A stretch of DNA of 64,000 bases. Origin: Pontibacter silvestris. GTDB taxonomy: Bacteria; Bacteroidota; Bacteroidia; Cytophagales; Hymenobacteraceae. Both the position numbers and the translations under genes were made by a program. Of this stretch, positions 44,444 through 52,942 are shown piece by piece; the first letter of the stretch is position 1; every line of letters begins with the position of its first letter. The notes under the pieces were generated by a model. It worked only from the letters and a program-made list of their open reading frames with translations. It had not been told where the DNA came from and did not search any database. The stretch spans positions 23,037-87,036 of the forward strand of contig NZ_JAJJWI010000021.1 in the NCBI RefSeq assembly GCF_020907275.1, in the 5' to 3' direction.

Positions 44444-44980
44444 ATGAAGGATTTACTTAGGCTTAGGACTTCCCTTACGGAGGAAATAGAAAAAGTCCTA
44501 AACGACCAGATAAAAATGGAAGCCGAGGCATCGGCTATGTACTTAGCTATGTCTAGCTGGTGCGATCGCAACGGATTTGATTTCAGTGCCGGTTATTTTA
44601 AAAAGCAGTCAGACGAAGAACGTGAACATATGCTGCGTTTATTTAAGTTTGTATCTGATATGGGCGGCCGTGCTGTATCGCCATCTGTCACAAATGTTCA
44701 GATAGAGTTTGACTCATTTAGAAGCACTTTTGAGCAGGCACTGCAACAGGAAATTTCTGTAACACAGTCTTTCAATCGTATTGCAGATAAGTGCATGAAA
44801 GCAAAAGACTATGTTACTTTCTCATTCCTGCAGTGGTTCCTGAAAGAGCAGATTGAGGAAGAGTATGTCGCACGTCGTGCGCTGGAACTGTTCGAAGTGA
44901 TTGGTGAAGAAGGAACTGGTCTGTATGAAATAGACAAGCGTGTTCCTAAAATCACTTACGAAGACACTTATGAAGATTAA
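44444..44980 (+). CDS. Ferritin (FtnA-like)
   Basis: 178 residues from ATG 44444 (MKDLLRLRTSLTEEIE); an upstream in-frame ATG adds 17 unrelated residues. Ferroxidase ligands are all present: Glu in IKMEAEASAMY, EEREH with Glu and His, Glu in ALQQEISVTQ, and Gln/Glu in LKEQIEEEYV. C-terminal GLYEIDKRVPK is typical of bacterial FtnA-type cages. Stores iron as ferric mineral; fits a window with many Fe-S proteins. A terminator follows 22 bases after the stop. Confidence 0.95.
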   Translation: MKDLLRLRTSLTEEIEKVLNDQIKMEAEASAMYLAMSSWCDRNGFDFSAGYFKKQSDEEREHMLRLFKFVSDMGGRAVSPSVTNVQIEFDSFRSTFEQALQQEISVTQSFNRIADKCMKAKDYVTFSFLQWFLKEQIEEEYVARRALELFEVIGEEGTGLYEIDKRVPKITYEDTYED

Positions 44981-45001
44981 AAACAACTTGCTTTAAATTG
45001 A

Positions 45002-45034
45002 AAAACGCCTTCAGATATTCTCCGAAGGCGTTTT
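45002..45034. terminator. Bidirectional terminator after ferritin
   Basis: Perfect 11-base arms (45002-45012 and 45024-45034) with A- and T-ends, between the ferritin gene (+) and the convergent 2Fe-2S protein gene (-). Confidence 0.88.
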
Positions 45035-45037
45035 GTT

Positions 45038-45313
45038 TTATTGCTTGTTTAAGATATTTTCCTGAAAGGCTTCTTTTGCTTTGGTTTCCGTAGTTTGCTG
45101 TATCCAATAGTTTTCGGGTTGCATACTAACCACAGGTGCATAGTCGCAGCGGTCTGTGCAATCTGTTTTTATTACCTCTATCTGTTCTTTCAGTCCCATC
45201 TCTTTAATCATGCCCCTAAAAAGTTTGCTTAGGTCCTTGCCGCCTTTCTTTTTGCACTTACTGCCAGTGCAGACATAAATTACTTTGTCTGGTATGTTAA
45301 ATCCTTTGCTCAT
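45038..45313 (-). CDS. Thioredoxin-like [2Fe-2S] ferredoxin-domain protein
   Basis: 91 residues. Four Cys in the order expected for thioredoxin-like 2Fe-2S ferredoxins: YVCTGSKCKKKGG near the start (C-x4-C) and TDCTDRCDYAPVV about 40 residues later (C-x3-C). Function in electron transfer or as a small cluster carrier; partner unknown. Convergent with the ferritin gene, an arrangement that suggests shared iron context but not an operon. Confidence 0.88.
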   Translation of the reverse strand: MSKGFNIPDKVIYVCTGSKCKKKGGKDLSKLFRGMIKEMGLKEQIEVIKTDCTDRCDYAPVVSMQPENYWIQQTTETKAKEAFQENILNKQ

Positions 45314-45415
45314 GTGTTAGGTGTACGGTTTGCTACAGCTTAGGTGTACAGGCAACAGCCGGATTTGCTATTGCTATATGTTAATAATGATGACTGATTC
45401 TAAACTGGTATATTA

Positions 45416-45841
45416 TCAGAAAACTTGTAATACATTATTTGCTTTAAGCCAGGCCTTAGCCTTTTCAACATCATCAAAAATCTCCATCTCAAAAGCGCCT
45501 TTAATTCTGGTTTTGAAGTTAGAGGCAGAGTTTGTCGAAAAAGAATGGTTATCTCCGACATGAGCAAAGTGCTTCAGGCCTGAGCGAACAGCATAAGGTA
45601 TCCATTCTTTTTCCAGCCAATCCAGAGACTGATCCCAAGGACCTACAAGGTTCCGGTTATCATTTAGGACGCTATGGCAGTCGTGCTCCTTCATACTGTT
45701 CAGGTAAGCTATAGCGCCAGTAGCCACATTATCTGGGGTAGGGTAGCCATGCCAGTCAGCATGAACCCATTGGTTTTGCGTGTCGAAGCCTATTCTCAGG
45801 AAAGTTTTTCCCGTCGCAGACTTCAATTCTTTGAGTTTCAT
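45416..45841 (-). CDS. SpoIIAA/STAS-like small protein (paralogue A)
   Basis: 141 residues, soluble. Shares with its neighbour at 46149-46580 the pattern LKELKSATGK, DWHGYPT, NDNRNLVGPWDQSLDWLEKE, WIPYAVRSGLKHFAHVGDNH, and a terminal KAKAWLKANN helix, and more weakly with the protein at 22205-22645. These form a Bacteroidota family with a SpoIIAA/STAS-like fold by pattern. Role unknown; probably a regulatory or stress protein. Monocistronic. Confidence 0.7.
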   Translation of the reverse strand: MKLKELKSATGKTFLRIGFDTQNQWVHADWHGYPTPDNVATGAIAYLNSMKEHDCHSVLNDNRNLVGPWDQSLDWLEKEWIPYAVRSGLKHFAHVGDNHSFSTNSASNFKTRIKGAFEMEIFDDVEKAKAWLKANNVLQVF

Positions 45842-46148
45842 ATTTAGGTATGCTAATGGCTGGTGTGGCCACTATCAAAGGTAGTTGTATAAGTTCTTCT
45901 TTACAAGGCTATATTGCAGGCCTGTCTCAAGGTTAAAGAGGGGACATGTTTGACAGGTTCTCAGCTAAATAGTTAAGTACTGCTTCATATTTATATGTTT
46001 CCTGGGTAGAGAAAGGCGCAATATGAGAGATGTTCATAAAATTATGATTCTCAGGTGGAAGGAATCCAGTCATGTTCATTAAAATGTAAAGCGTAGTACG
46101 TTGGATAGATGGAGAATAATGGTACTTGAAGAAGCTGTGATGAAGTTC
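45842..46148. other. Intergenic region between the two SpoIIAA-like genes
   Basis: 307 bases, no gene and no convincing signal seen. It should contain the promoter of the 45416-45841 gene. Confidence 0.45.
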
Positions 46149-46580
46149 TTAGTTCGCTTCCTTAACAGCTTTCTGGCATTCTTTAAGCCAGGCTTGTGCA
46201 TCCGTAATGTTATCGAAACTACACATTTGAAAAAACCGTTTGGTTCTTTTTATCATCTCCTCAGATGAGGCTGCTGCAAATGATTCCTTATCAACTACGT
46301 GGGCGTAATAACGTAGCCCTGCAGCTGCGGCCCGAGGCATCCACACTTCTTCAATCCATGTAATGGCATGATCCCAACGGCCAACCAAATTACTGTTGTC
46401 GTTTAAGCCATAAGGAGTATGATAGGACTCAAAAGCTTTCAAAACAGCCAAAGAACCTGTTACTACACTTTCCTTGGTAACATATCCATCCCAGTTATTA
46501 TAGATCCAGTTGTTTTTCTGGTTGTATTCAATAATAAGATAGGGCTTTCCTGTTGATGAGCTTAATTCTTTTATTATCAC
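46149..46580 (-). CDS. SpoIIAA/STAS-like small protein (paralogue B)
   Basis: 143 residues; the close paralogue of the downstream gene, with shared SSTGKPYLIIEYNQKNNW, NWDGYVTKE, LNDNSNLVGRWDHAITWIEE and YYAHVVDKESFAAASSE and a WLKE C-terminal helix. Begins MIIKELSSSTGKPYL. Tandem same-strand arrangement and pattern sharing indicate duplication. Function unknown. Confidence 0.7.
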   Translation of the reverse strand: MIIKELSSSTGKPYLIIEYNQKNNWIYNNWDGYVTKESVVTGSLAVLKAFESYHTPYGLNDNSNLVGRWDHAITWIEEVWMPRAAAAGLRYYAHVVDKESFAAASSEEMIKRTKRFFQMCSFDNITDAQAWLKECQKAVKEAN

Positions 46581-46778
46581 TACTACTAAAATTAAATGCT
46601 TTTAGATAAGGGTTAATTTAACAATAAGCCCAAAAAATAAGTTTAATATTCGGTAAGTTTATAAGCACAGAAATAGAGAGTTTAAGGGGCTTAACCTTCC
46701 TGAGCCAAACTTTTAAGCTTTTGTCCGTATGGGTAGGCAGTAAAGCAGGGGCATGGTTCACAACTAAAATTAGATATC

Positions 46779-47486
46779 TTGGATACAGCTCACCCGAACT
46801 TAGTGTTAAGCATTGTTATACCCACTTATAATGAAGCGGCAGTAATAGGCAAGCTGCTGCAGTACCTCTTACAGCACACTAGTCGTAGTGCCGAGGTGAT
46901 TGTGGCAGACGGAGGTAGCTCGGATGCTACTCAGGCTATTGCGGTTAAGTTAGGTGTGCGTGTGCTGCCTTGTAAGCGGAAGGGCAGAGGGACTCAGATG
47001 AACCAGGGTGCTGCTGCTGCTACAGGCAATGTGCTGTACTTTCTTCATGCAGATACATTTCCTCCGACAGACTTTGAAAGGCAGATACTGGAAGTTGTGC
47101 AGCAAGGGTATGGCAGTGGTAGTTACAGGTTAAGGTTCGATTTTCCTCATTGGTTCCTGCAGTTAAATGCCTGGTTTACCAGGTTTGATGTAGATGCAAT
47201 CCGATTCGGAGACCAAAGCTTATTTGTGCGCCGTGCAATCTTTGAGAGCGTAAATGGCTTTAATGAGCAGTTACTGTTACTGGAAGACCAGGAAATTGTC
47301 AAAAGGTTAAGAAAGTTTGCGCGGTTTAGAGTTATGCCATACTACGTGACCACTTCTGCCAGAAAGTATCAGCAGCATGGTGTTTATAAAATACAAGGTG
47401 GTTATTTTCTTATCTATGGTCTGTACAAACTAGGTGTTGCCCAACAACGGTTAGTACAGGTGTATAAGTGGCTTTTAAGAAAGTAA
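46779..47486 (+). CDS. Family 2 glycosyltransferase (TIGR04283-like)
   Basis: 235 residues from a TTG start at 46779; GTG at 46803 is an alternative that would begin just before the domain. GT-A fold marks: LSIVIPTYNEAAVIGKLL, EVIVADGGSSDAT, RGTQMNQGAAAATGNVLYFL, HADTFPPTDF (the metal-binding D-x-D equivalent), FGDQSLFVRR and LLEDQEIVKRLRKF. This set matches the small glycosyltransferases often listed near arsenosugar or lipid genes, but no such genes lie here. Acceptor unknown. Single gene. Confidence 0.87.
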   Translation: MDTAHPNLVLSIVIPTYNEAAVIGKLLQYLLQHTSRSAEVIVADGGSSDATQAIAVKLGVRVLPCKRKGRGTQMNQGAAAATGNVLYFLHADTFPPTDFERQILEVVQQGYGSGSYRLRFDFPHWFLQLNAWFTRFDVDAIRFGDQSLFVRRAIFESVNGFNEQLLLLEDQEIVKRLRKFARFRVMPYYVTTSARKYQQHGVYKIQGGYFLIYGLYKLGVAQQRLVQVYKWLLRK

Positions 47487-47655
47487 TTTTTATACAGTAT
47501 AATATCGCACAGCAGCACTCGATTAATGTAGTTCTGCTCTAAACGCAGATGTACGTCTTTTGTAGTGTCTGTGTTTAACTGCTGCTCCTGCAGTTTTGAT
47601 TCTCAAACCTAAATTTTATAATTTACTGCCTTCATTCCGATTAATATAAACTTAT

Positions 47656-49728
47656 ATGAGAAAAAAAGATGTACTATCTTATTCGGCTGCTCTTGCTGCA
47701 CTGTTGTTAACAGGCTGTAGCTCCTCTACAACAAATGAGAGCGGTGCAGCTGCCACAGCCGAAGCAAGTATTGGGCAAGGGATAGAGCTGGCGAACCTGA
47801 ATACTACTGTAAATCCGTGCGAAAACTTTTATCAGTACGCCAACGGAGGCTGGATAAAGAATAACCCTATTCCTGCGTCTGAAAGCCGTTGGAGCTCTTT
47901 TAATGAGTTAGCAGAAAGAAACAATGCCGTTCTTCGCGAGATTCTGATGGAGGCAGCCTCTAGTGCAACTGCGCCTAAAGGATCGGCGAACCAGTTGATC
48001 GGCGACTTTTATGCGGCAGGTATGGATTCTGTAGCCGCTAATAATGCTGGTATCACTCCTGTTAAGCCAGAACTGGATAAAATTGCTGCTGTTAAAACAA
48101 CAGATGAACTGGTAAGTACTGTAGCTGACCTGAAGACAAAAGGTATTAGCGGGTTCTTTAGCATGTATGTGTCGCAGGATGATAAAATAAGCACCCAATA
48201 TGCCTTGCAGGCAGGTCAAGGAGGTCTTAGCTTGCCTGACCGTGATTATTACCTAAAAGATGATGATCGTTCTAAAAACATACGCACAGAATATGTGAAG
48301 CATGTGCAGAATATGTTCCAGTTATTGGGTGATGATGCTGCGACTGCACTTAAGAAGGCGCAGACCATAATGAACATCGAAACAAGGTTAGCAAAGGCTT
48401 CTAAAGCGCGTGCCGATTTGCGAGATCCTTACGCTAACTACAACAAGATGACTATTCAGGAGTTTGCAAAACAAAATGAAAACCTGAAAGTAAACCGGCT
48501 TTTAACAGGCATGGGCGCACAGGCAGCAAAAGAAATTATCATTGGTCAGCCAGCTTTTTTCAAGGAACTGAATAGTATGCTTAAATCTGTTCTGCTTAAC
48601 GATTGGAAAACGTACACGCAATGGCACCTGATTCGTACCTCTGCACCTTACTTAAGCCAGGACCTTGTACAGGAGAACTTTAACTTCTATGGCAAAGTGC
48701 TAAGTGGTACCAAAGAGATGCAACCGCGCTGGAAACGTGTTCTGCGTGCCTCAGATGCTGCTTTAGGTGAAGCATTAGGCCAGCTTTACGTACAGAAAAC
48801 TTTTTCGCCAGAGGCAAAAGCAAAAGCCCTAGAGATGGTGCATAACCTGCAGGAGTCTTTCAGAGACCATGTGCAAGGCCTGGAATGGATGAGCGAAGAG
48901 ACAAAACAAAGAGCACTGGGAAAACTGGAAGCTTTTGCTGTTAAGATTGGATACCCTGATAAATGGGAGGATTACGAAGGTCTTAACATTAACCGTGAGT
49001 CTTATGCAGCTAACGTTATGCGTGCCAGCCAATATGCCTTTCAGGATAACATTGGCAAAATAGGACAGCCGGTAGACCGCCAGGAGTGGTTTATGTCTCC
49101 GCCTACAGTAAATGCGTATTACAACCCGTCTATGAACGAGATTGTGTTTCCTGCTGGTATCCTGCAGCCTCCGTTCTTTGACCCTAATGCGGATGATGCT
49201 GTGAACTATGGTGGTATGGGGGCTGTAATCGGCCACGAAATGACGCATGGTTTTGATGACCAGGGAGCGCAGTATGATGCTGAGGGTAACCTTAAGAACT
49301 GGTGGTCAGAGGCAGATCAGGAGCAGTTCAAAACCAGAGCCAATGCCGTTGCTGATCAGTATAACCAATATACGGTGCTAGATAACCTGCATGTCAATGG
49401 TAAGTTAACCTTAGGTGAGAATATAGCAGATATAGGAGGGCTTAACATTGCTTACACAGCACTGCAGAAAGCTTTAGCTAATAAAAATCCTGGCAAAATT
49501 GATGGGTTTACGCCAGAGCAGCGTTTCTTCCTGGCCTGGGCGCAGATCTGGCGCATCAATGCTCGTGATGAAGCTCAGAACCAACAGATATTGACAGACC
49601 CACATTCACCAGGGCAGTTCAGAACAAACGGACCTGTTTCTAATATGCCGCAGTTCTACGAAGCCTTTGGGTGTGACAACAGTGATAAAATGGTTCGTTC
49701 TGATGAGAACAGAGTGAAGATCTGGTAA
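47656..49728 (+). CDS. M13-family zinc endopeptidase (PepO/neprilysin-like), lipoprotein
   Basis: 690 residues. N-terminal lipoprotein signal with LTGCSSS, so membrane-anchored in the periplasm or on the outer membrane. M13 marks: VNPCENFYQYANGGWI near residue 55, NAYYNPSMNEIVFPAGILQPP, the zinc motif VIGHEMTHGFDDQG, and third ligand Glu in GENIADIGGL; C-terminal DENRVKIW. Cleaves peptides outside the cytoplasm. The full-length enzyme matches the family. Strong terminator downstream. Confidence 0.94.
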   Translation: MRKKDVLSYSAALAALLLTGCSSSTTNESGAAATAEASIGQGIELANLNTTVNPCENFYQYANGGWIKNNPIPASESRWSSFNELAERNNAVLREILMEAASSATAPKGSANQLIGDFYAAGMDSVAANNAGITPVKPELDKIAAVKTTDELVSTVADLKTKGISGFFSMYVSQDDKISTQYALQAGQGGLSLPDRDYYLKDDDRSKNIRTEYVKHVQNMFQLLGDDAATALKKAQTIMNIETRLAKASKARADLRDPYANYNKMTIQEFAKQNENLKVNRLLTGMGAQAAKEIIIGQPAFFKELNSMLKSVLLNDWKTYTQWHLIRTSAPYLSQDLVQENFNFYGKVLSGTKEMQPRWKRVLRASDAALGEALGQLYVQKTFSPEAKAKALEMVHNLQESFRDHVQGLEWMSEETKQRALGKLEAFAVKIGYPDKWEDYEGLNINRESYAANVMRASQYAFQDNIGKIGQPVDRQEWFMSPPTVNAYYNPSMNEIVFPAGILQPPFFDPNADDAVNYGGMGAVIGHEMTHGFDDQGAQYDAEGNLKNWWSEADQEQFKTRANAVADQYNQYTVLDNLHVNGKLTLGENIADIGGLNIAYTALQKALANKNPGKIDGFTPEQRFFLAWAQIWRINARDEAQNQQILTDPHSPGQFRTNGPVSNMPQFYEAFGCDNSDKMVRSDENRVKIW

Positions 49729-49741
49729 CTAATCAGACAGA

Positions 49742-49795
49742 CTTTAACCAACAAAGAAGCACTGCCAGATGGCAGTGCTTCTTTGTTGGTTAAAG
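49742..49795. terminator. 26-bp perfect hairpin terminator
   Basis: Arms 49742-49767 and 49770-49795 pair perfectly with a two-base loop (ga). It lies 13 bases after the M13 peptidase stop and ten bases before the stop of the convergent cyclophilin gene; it can act on both. Longest stem in the window. Confidence 0.88.
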
Positions 49796-49805
49796 CATCA
49801 TCAGG

Positions 49806-50624
49806 CTAGTACACCTTAATTTTATGCGGTACAATCTCTAAAGGCCAATCCTGCCTGTCGACAGGTTCGTTAGCAATGCTGTCTATAATATTTAAACCTT
49901 CCACTACCTCACCAAAAACCGTGTATTCTGTATCTAGGTTAGGAGCGCCTCCTATTGTTTTGTAAATTCTGCGCTGCTCAGGTGTGTATTTCATGTTGTG
50001 CTCTTTCTCATAAATATCAAGCACATAATCTTCATGCGGCTTGCCATGTACAATATAAAAATTGTGCGACGATGATTCTTTTTCCGGGTTACGTGCATCT
50101 CCAAAACGGGAAGCCGCTAATGCCCCTTTCTTGTGGTAGTACTTTCTGTTAAATTCCTGAGGAATTTTGTAGGCACCTTGTTTGGCTGTGCGCTCATCAG
50201 AGTCGCCTCCCTGTATCACAAAGCCTTCTATTACCCTATAAAATTCTCCCTGGTCGTAAAAGCCAGCCTTGCTTAAACGCACAAAGTTAGCCCGGTGAAG
50301 CGGTGTGTCTTTAAACAGGTGCACTTTCATGTCACCAAATCGGGTACTGATAATAGCATGCGCTTCAGGGTTCTCTTTTCCATAAGCAGTAAGTGAATCC
50401 ACGACTTCTTCATAAGCTAAAGGCCTTAGCTGAATAGAGTCTTCTGCTTCTTCAGCTATTTGCATAGTGCCCTCTTCCTGCATTGTGGTGTCTGCTGCAA
50501 CTTCTGTTGGGGTTTCTTCTACAGCGGCTGGCTCTGTCGTTTGGTTACAGGATGCAAAGGGGAGCAGGCTGCCTGTTAGTAGTAGCATGCGTAGGAGAGG
50601 AGTAGAAAAATATCTTCTTTTCAT
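49806..50624 (-). CDS. Cyclophilin-type peptidyl-prolyl isomerase, lipoprotein
   Basis: 272 residues. Signal with lipobox-like LLPFASCNQ, an acidic linker rich in Glu, then a cyclophilin domain: HAIISTRFGDMKVHLFKDTP, RVIEGFVIQGGDSD, SSSHNFYIVHG, and YTVFGEVVEGLNIIDSIA. Assists folding of extracytoplasmic proteins. The catalytic Arg lies in FYRVIEGFVIQGG. Single gene, convergent with the M13 peptidase. Confidence 0.93.
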   Translation of the reverse strand: MKRRYFSTPLLRMLLLTGSLLPFASCNQTTEPAAVEETPTEVAADTTMQEEGTMQIAEEAEDSIQLRPLAYEEVVDSLTAYGKENPEAHAIISTRFGDMKVHLFKDTPLHRANFVRLSKAGFYDQGEFYRVIEGFVIQGGDSDERTAKQGAYKIPQEFNRKYYHKKGALAASRFGDARNPEKESSSHNFYIVHGKPHEDYVLDIYEKEHNMKYTPEQRRIYKTIGGAPNLDTEYTVFGEVVEGLNIIDSIANEPVDRQDWPLEIVPHKIKVY

Positions 50625-51030
50625 GTTAAATGAGTATTGCCAAATTCTAAACTAACATTTTCTGCTCAATTAAGCCATTCGTTTTTTAGAAAGTGTTTTA
50701 TAAGTAATTTTAATATATTGTAATTTACTAATAATATATAGTTTAGTTATCTGTTGTTAACCTAAGACCATATAGCTGTTACTGTCCAATTAAAAGCTGC
50801 TGCCTTAGTACTAGTCAGATCTGTTTGTTCTGGAAGCTTTGTTGATGATCCCTTAGATTTAGTGAGTATATAACATAAGGTCCATGGTAGAAGTTACCTG
50901 TTACTGTTTAAAATGTGGATAAATAAATAAGCTGAATTGCTTGTCTATATGTTAGTTATATTCTACTTTAGGATAGGATATAACTATATCTTCTTAATTC
51001 CTATTTCACATATAATCTATTTTAACACGT
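50625..51030. other. Intergenic region between divergent genes
   Basis: About 400 bases, AT-rich, no gene. Promoters of the cyclophilin and the S8 peptidase should be here; no operator, repeat or RNA element recognised. Confidence 0.45.
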
Positions 51031-52254
51031 ATGAAACAAACTTTACGAGTTCACAATTTAATGCGTTCTATTCTGTTTGGTGCTGCTGTAACAACGGCGG
51101 CCTGTACCTTTACTGCCTGTAATAATGAGGCTGAAGACAGTGTGGCGCCACTGGAAGCTTTGCAAATAAGTAGTGATAACGGAGCCGTGATTCCGGGTCA
51201 GTATATAGTGGTATTTAAACAAGATGGCAACATGCGTTTAGATGCTACTGCTACCTATGCAGAGCGTGTAGAAGCTGTTCGACAAATTGGCGCAGAACTG
51301 TTAATGGCAAATGGCGTGAAAGATGTTGCCATAGAGCAAGCCTATGGTAAAGCAGTGCTAGGAGTAGCAGCCAAACTAACAGATGTAGAAGTACAGAGCC
51401 TGCGCACAGATTCACGAGTGGCTTACGTGGAGCCAGACAGAATAGTAACATTAGCTAAACCTGGTCAGGGAGGAGGAAGCACTGCATCTACGCAGGAAGT
51501 GCCTTATGGTATTGCCCGTGTAGGCTATGCAAGCGGTGCCGGCAAAACAGCCTGGGTTATTGATACAGGCGTAGACCTGGATCATCCTGACTTAAATGTT
51601 GACAGAAATAAAAGCAAAAGCTTTATCACCAGTGGTAAGGATGCCAGAAATGCCGATGATGGTAACGGTCACGGTTCTCATGTGGCAGGTACTATCGCTG
51701 CCAAGAATAACACAACAGGTGTGTTGGGCGTTGCCTACAATGCGACAGTAGTAGCAGTTAAGGTGCTTAACTCGCAGGGTAGTGGCGCTTACTCAGGCGT
51801 AATAGCTGGTGTAGATTATGTGGCAGCCAACGGTAAGTCTGGTGATGTGGCTAACATGAGCTTGGGTGGACCTGTTTCTCAGGCCTTGGATGATGCTATT
51901 CTTAATGCTGCCAATAAAGGGATTAAGTTTGCACTGGCTGCAGGTAATGAAAGTACAGATGCGAATAATTCTTCTCCGGCTCGTGTGAATCATGCGAATG
52001 TTTACACTGTTTCGGCGATGGACAGCAACGATAAGTTTGCTTACTTCTCTAACTACGGCAATCCTCCTGTGGATTATTGTGCACCAGGCGTAAGCATTAA
52101 ATCAACCTGGATGAATAGTGGCTATAACACGATAAGCGGTACGTCAATGGCATCGCCGCACGTGGCAGGTTTGCTGTTGTTAGGTAACATCACGACAAGT
52201 GGTTACGTAACTGCTGACCCGGACGGGAAGGCAGACCCAATTGCACATAGATAG
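51031..52254 (+). CDS. Subtilisin-like S8 serine peptidase, lipoprotein
   Basis: 407 residues. Lipoprotein-type signal (CTFTACNNE), an inhibitor I9-like propeptide at about residues 50-140 (IPGQYIVVFKQDG to RVAYVEPDRIV), and a catalytic domain with Asp178 in WVIDTGVDLDHPDL, His214 in GNGHGSHVAGT and Ser372 in SGTSMASPHVAGL; oxyanion Asn in LAAGNEST. Extracellular protein digestion. The catalytic domain ends shortly after the Ser with no sorting domain, so the lipid anchor alone should locate it. Confidence 0.94.
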   Translation: MKQTLRVHNLMRSILFGAAVTTAACTFTACNNEAEDSVAPLEALQISSDNGAVIPGQYIVVFKQDGNMRLDATATYAERVEAVRQIGAELLMANGVKDVAIEQAYGKAVLGVAAKLTDVEVQSLRTDSRVAYVEPDRIVTLAKPGQGGGSTASTQEVPYGIARVGYASGAGKTAWVIDTGVDLDHPDLNVDRNKSKSFITSGKDARNADDGNGHGSHVAGTIAAKNNTTGVLGVAYNATVVAVKVLNSQGSGAYSGVIAGVDYVAANGKSGDVANMSLGGPVSQALDDAILNAANKGIKFALAAGNESTDANNSSPARVNHANVYTVSAMDSNDKFAYFSNYGNPPVDYCAPGVSIKSTWMNSGYNTISGTSMASPHVAGLLLLGNITTSGYVTADPDGKADPIAHR

Positions 52255-52295
52255 TTGTTTGTTATTAAAGTTTAAAGTAAGGTTGATTAGAGACT

Positions 52296-52321
52296 AGGAG
52301 GTTGCCGTTTGGCAGCCTCCT
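52296..52321 (+). terminator. Rho-independent terminator
   Basis: An 11-base stem (aggaggttgcc/ggcagcctcct with one G-U) around gttt, then a T-run; 41 bases after the S8 peptidase stop. The convergent acetyltransferase gene ends 16 bases further on. Confidence 0.85.
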
Positions 52322-52336
52322 TTTTATTTATGACCC

Positions 52337-52831
52337 CTAGAGTACTTTCCGCATGACATAATCATTCATCCAGTAAGGTCCAATGGGAATGTCTTCCTGC
52401 ATGTGTTCCTGATAGCCGCAGTTCTCATAAAACTGCTTTGCCTTATTATAGCGGTTTACATTTAGGTCAAGAACCGCTGCTCCCAGGGCTTTTACCTTTT
52501 CCTCTACGCTTGTTATCATTAGTTTCCCGAATCCTTTACCTTGTTTATTTGGCAGGAGGTATATCTTGTTCAGCTTGTATACTTTCTCTTGCAGATCTTT
52601 TACAGAGAAAGCTGCAAAGCCGATAGCCTGTTCGTCTTCAAATAGTAGTAGGAAAGTTTGCCCCTCCTGCATTTGTTGTTGTAAAGCCTCAGGAGTATAA
52701 ATTACCTCAAACATGTAATCAATCTGTTCCTTTGTGAGGACCTCACGGTAGGTGGGTTCCCAGATCTTTTCTGCTAGTAAATTTATGGTTGGTATATCAG
52801 ACAGTCTGGCTTCTCGTAAGGTATAGTTCAT
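52337..52831 (-). CDS. GNAT-family N-acetyltransferase
   Basis: 164 residues. Typical GNAT fold: MNYTLREARLSDIPTINLLA at the start, IGFAAFSVKDLQEKVYKLNKIYLLP, the acetyl-CoA loop NKQGKGFGKLMITSVE, and NRYNKAKQFYENCGYQEHMQED. Transfers an acetyl group to an amine; substrate unknown. Single gene. Confidence 0.92.
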   Translation of the reverse strand: MNYTLREARLSDIPTINLLAEKIWEPTYREVLTKEQIDYMFEVIYTPEALQQQMQEGQTFLLLFEDEQAIGFAAFSVKDLQEKVYKLNKIYLLPNKQGKGFGKLMITSVEEKVKALGAAVLDLNVNRYNKAKQFYENCGYQEHMQEDIPIGPYWMNDYVMRKVL

Positions 52832-52942
52832 ATAGCTTAGTTATACATGAAGTTTAAAGATAAGAGCTGGCAGGTAGAAAACAATTGCTGTGTTTGCTAA
52901 AAGTTATAGATTAACAAATACTACTCAACCTAAATATACACC

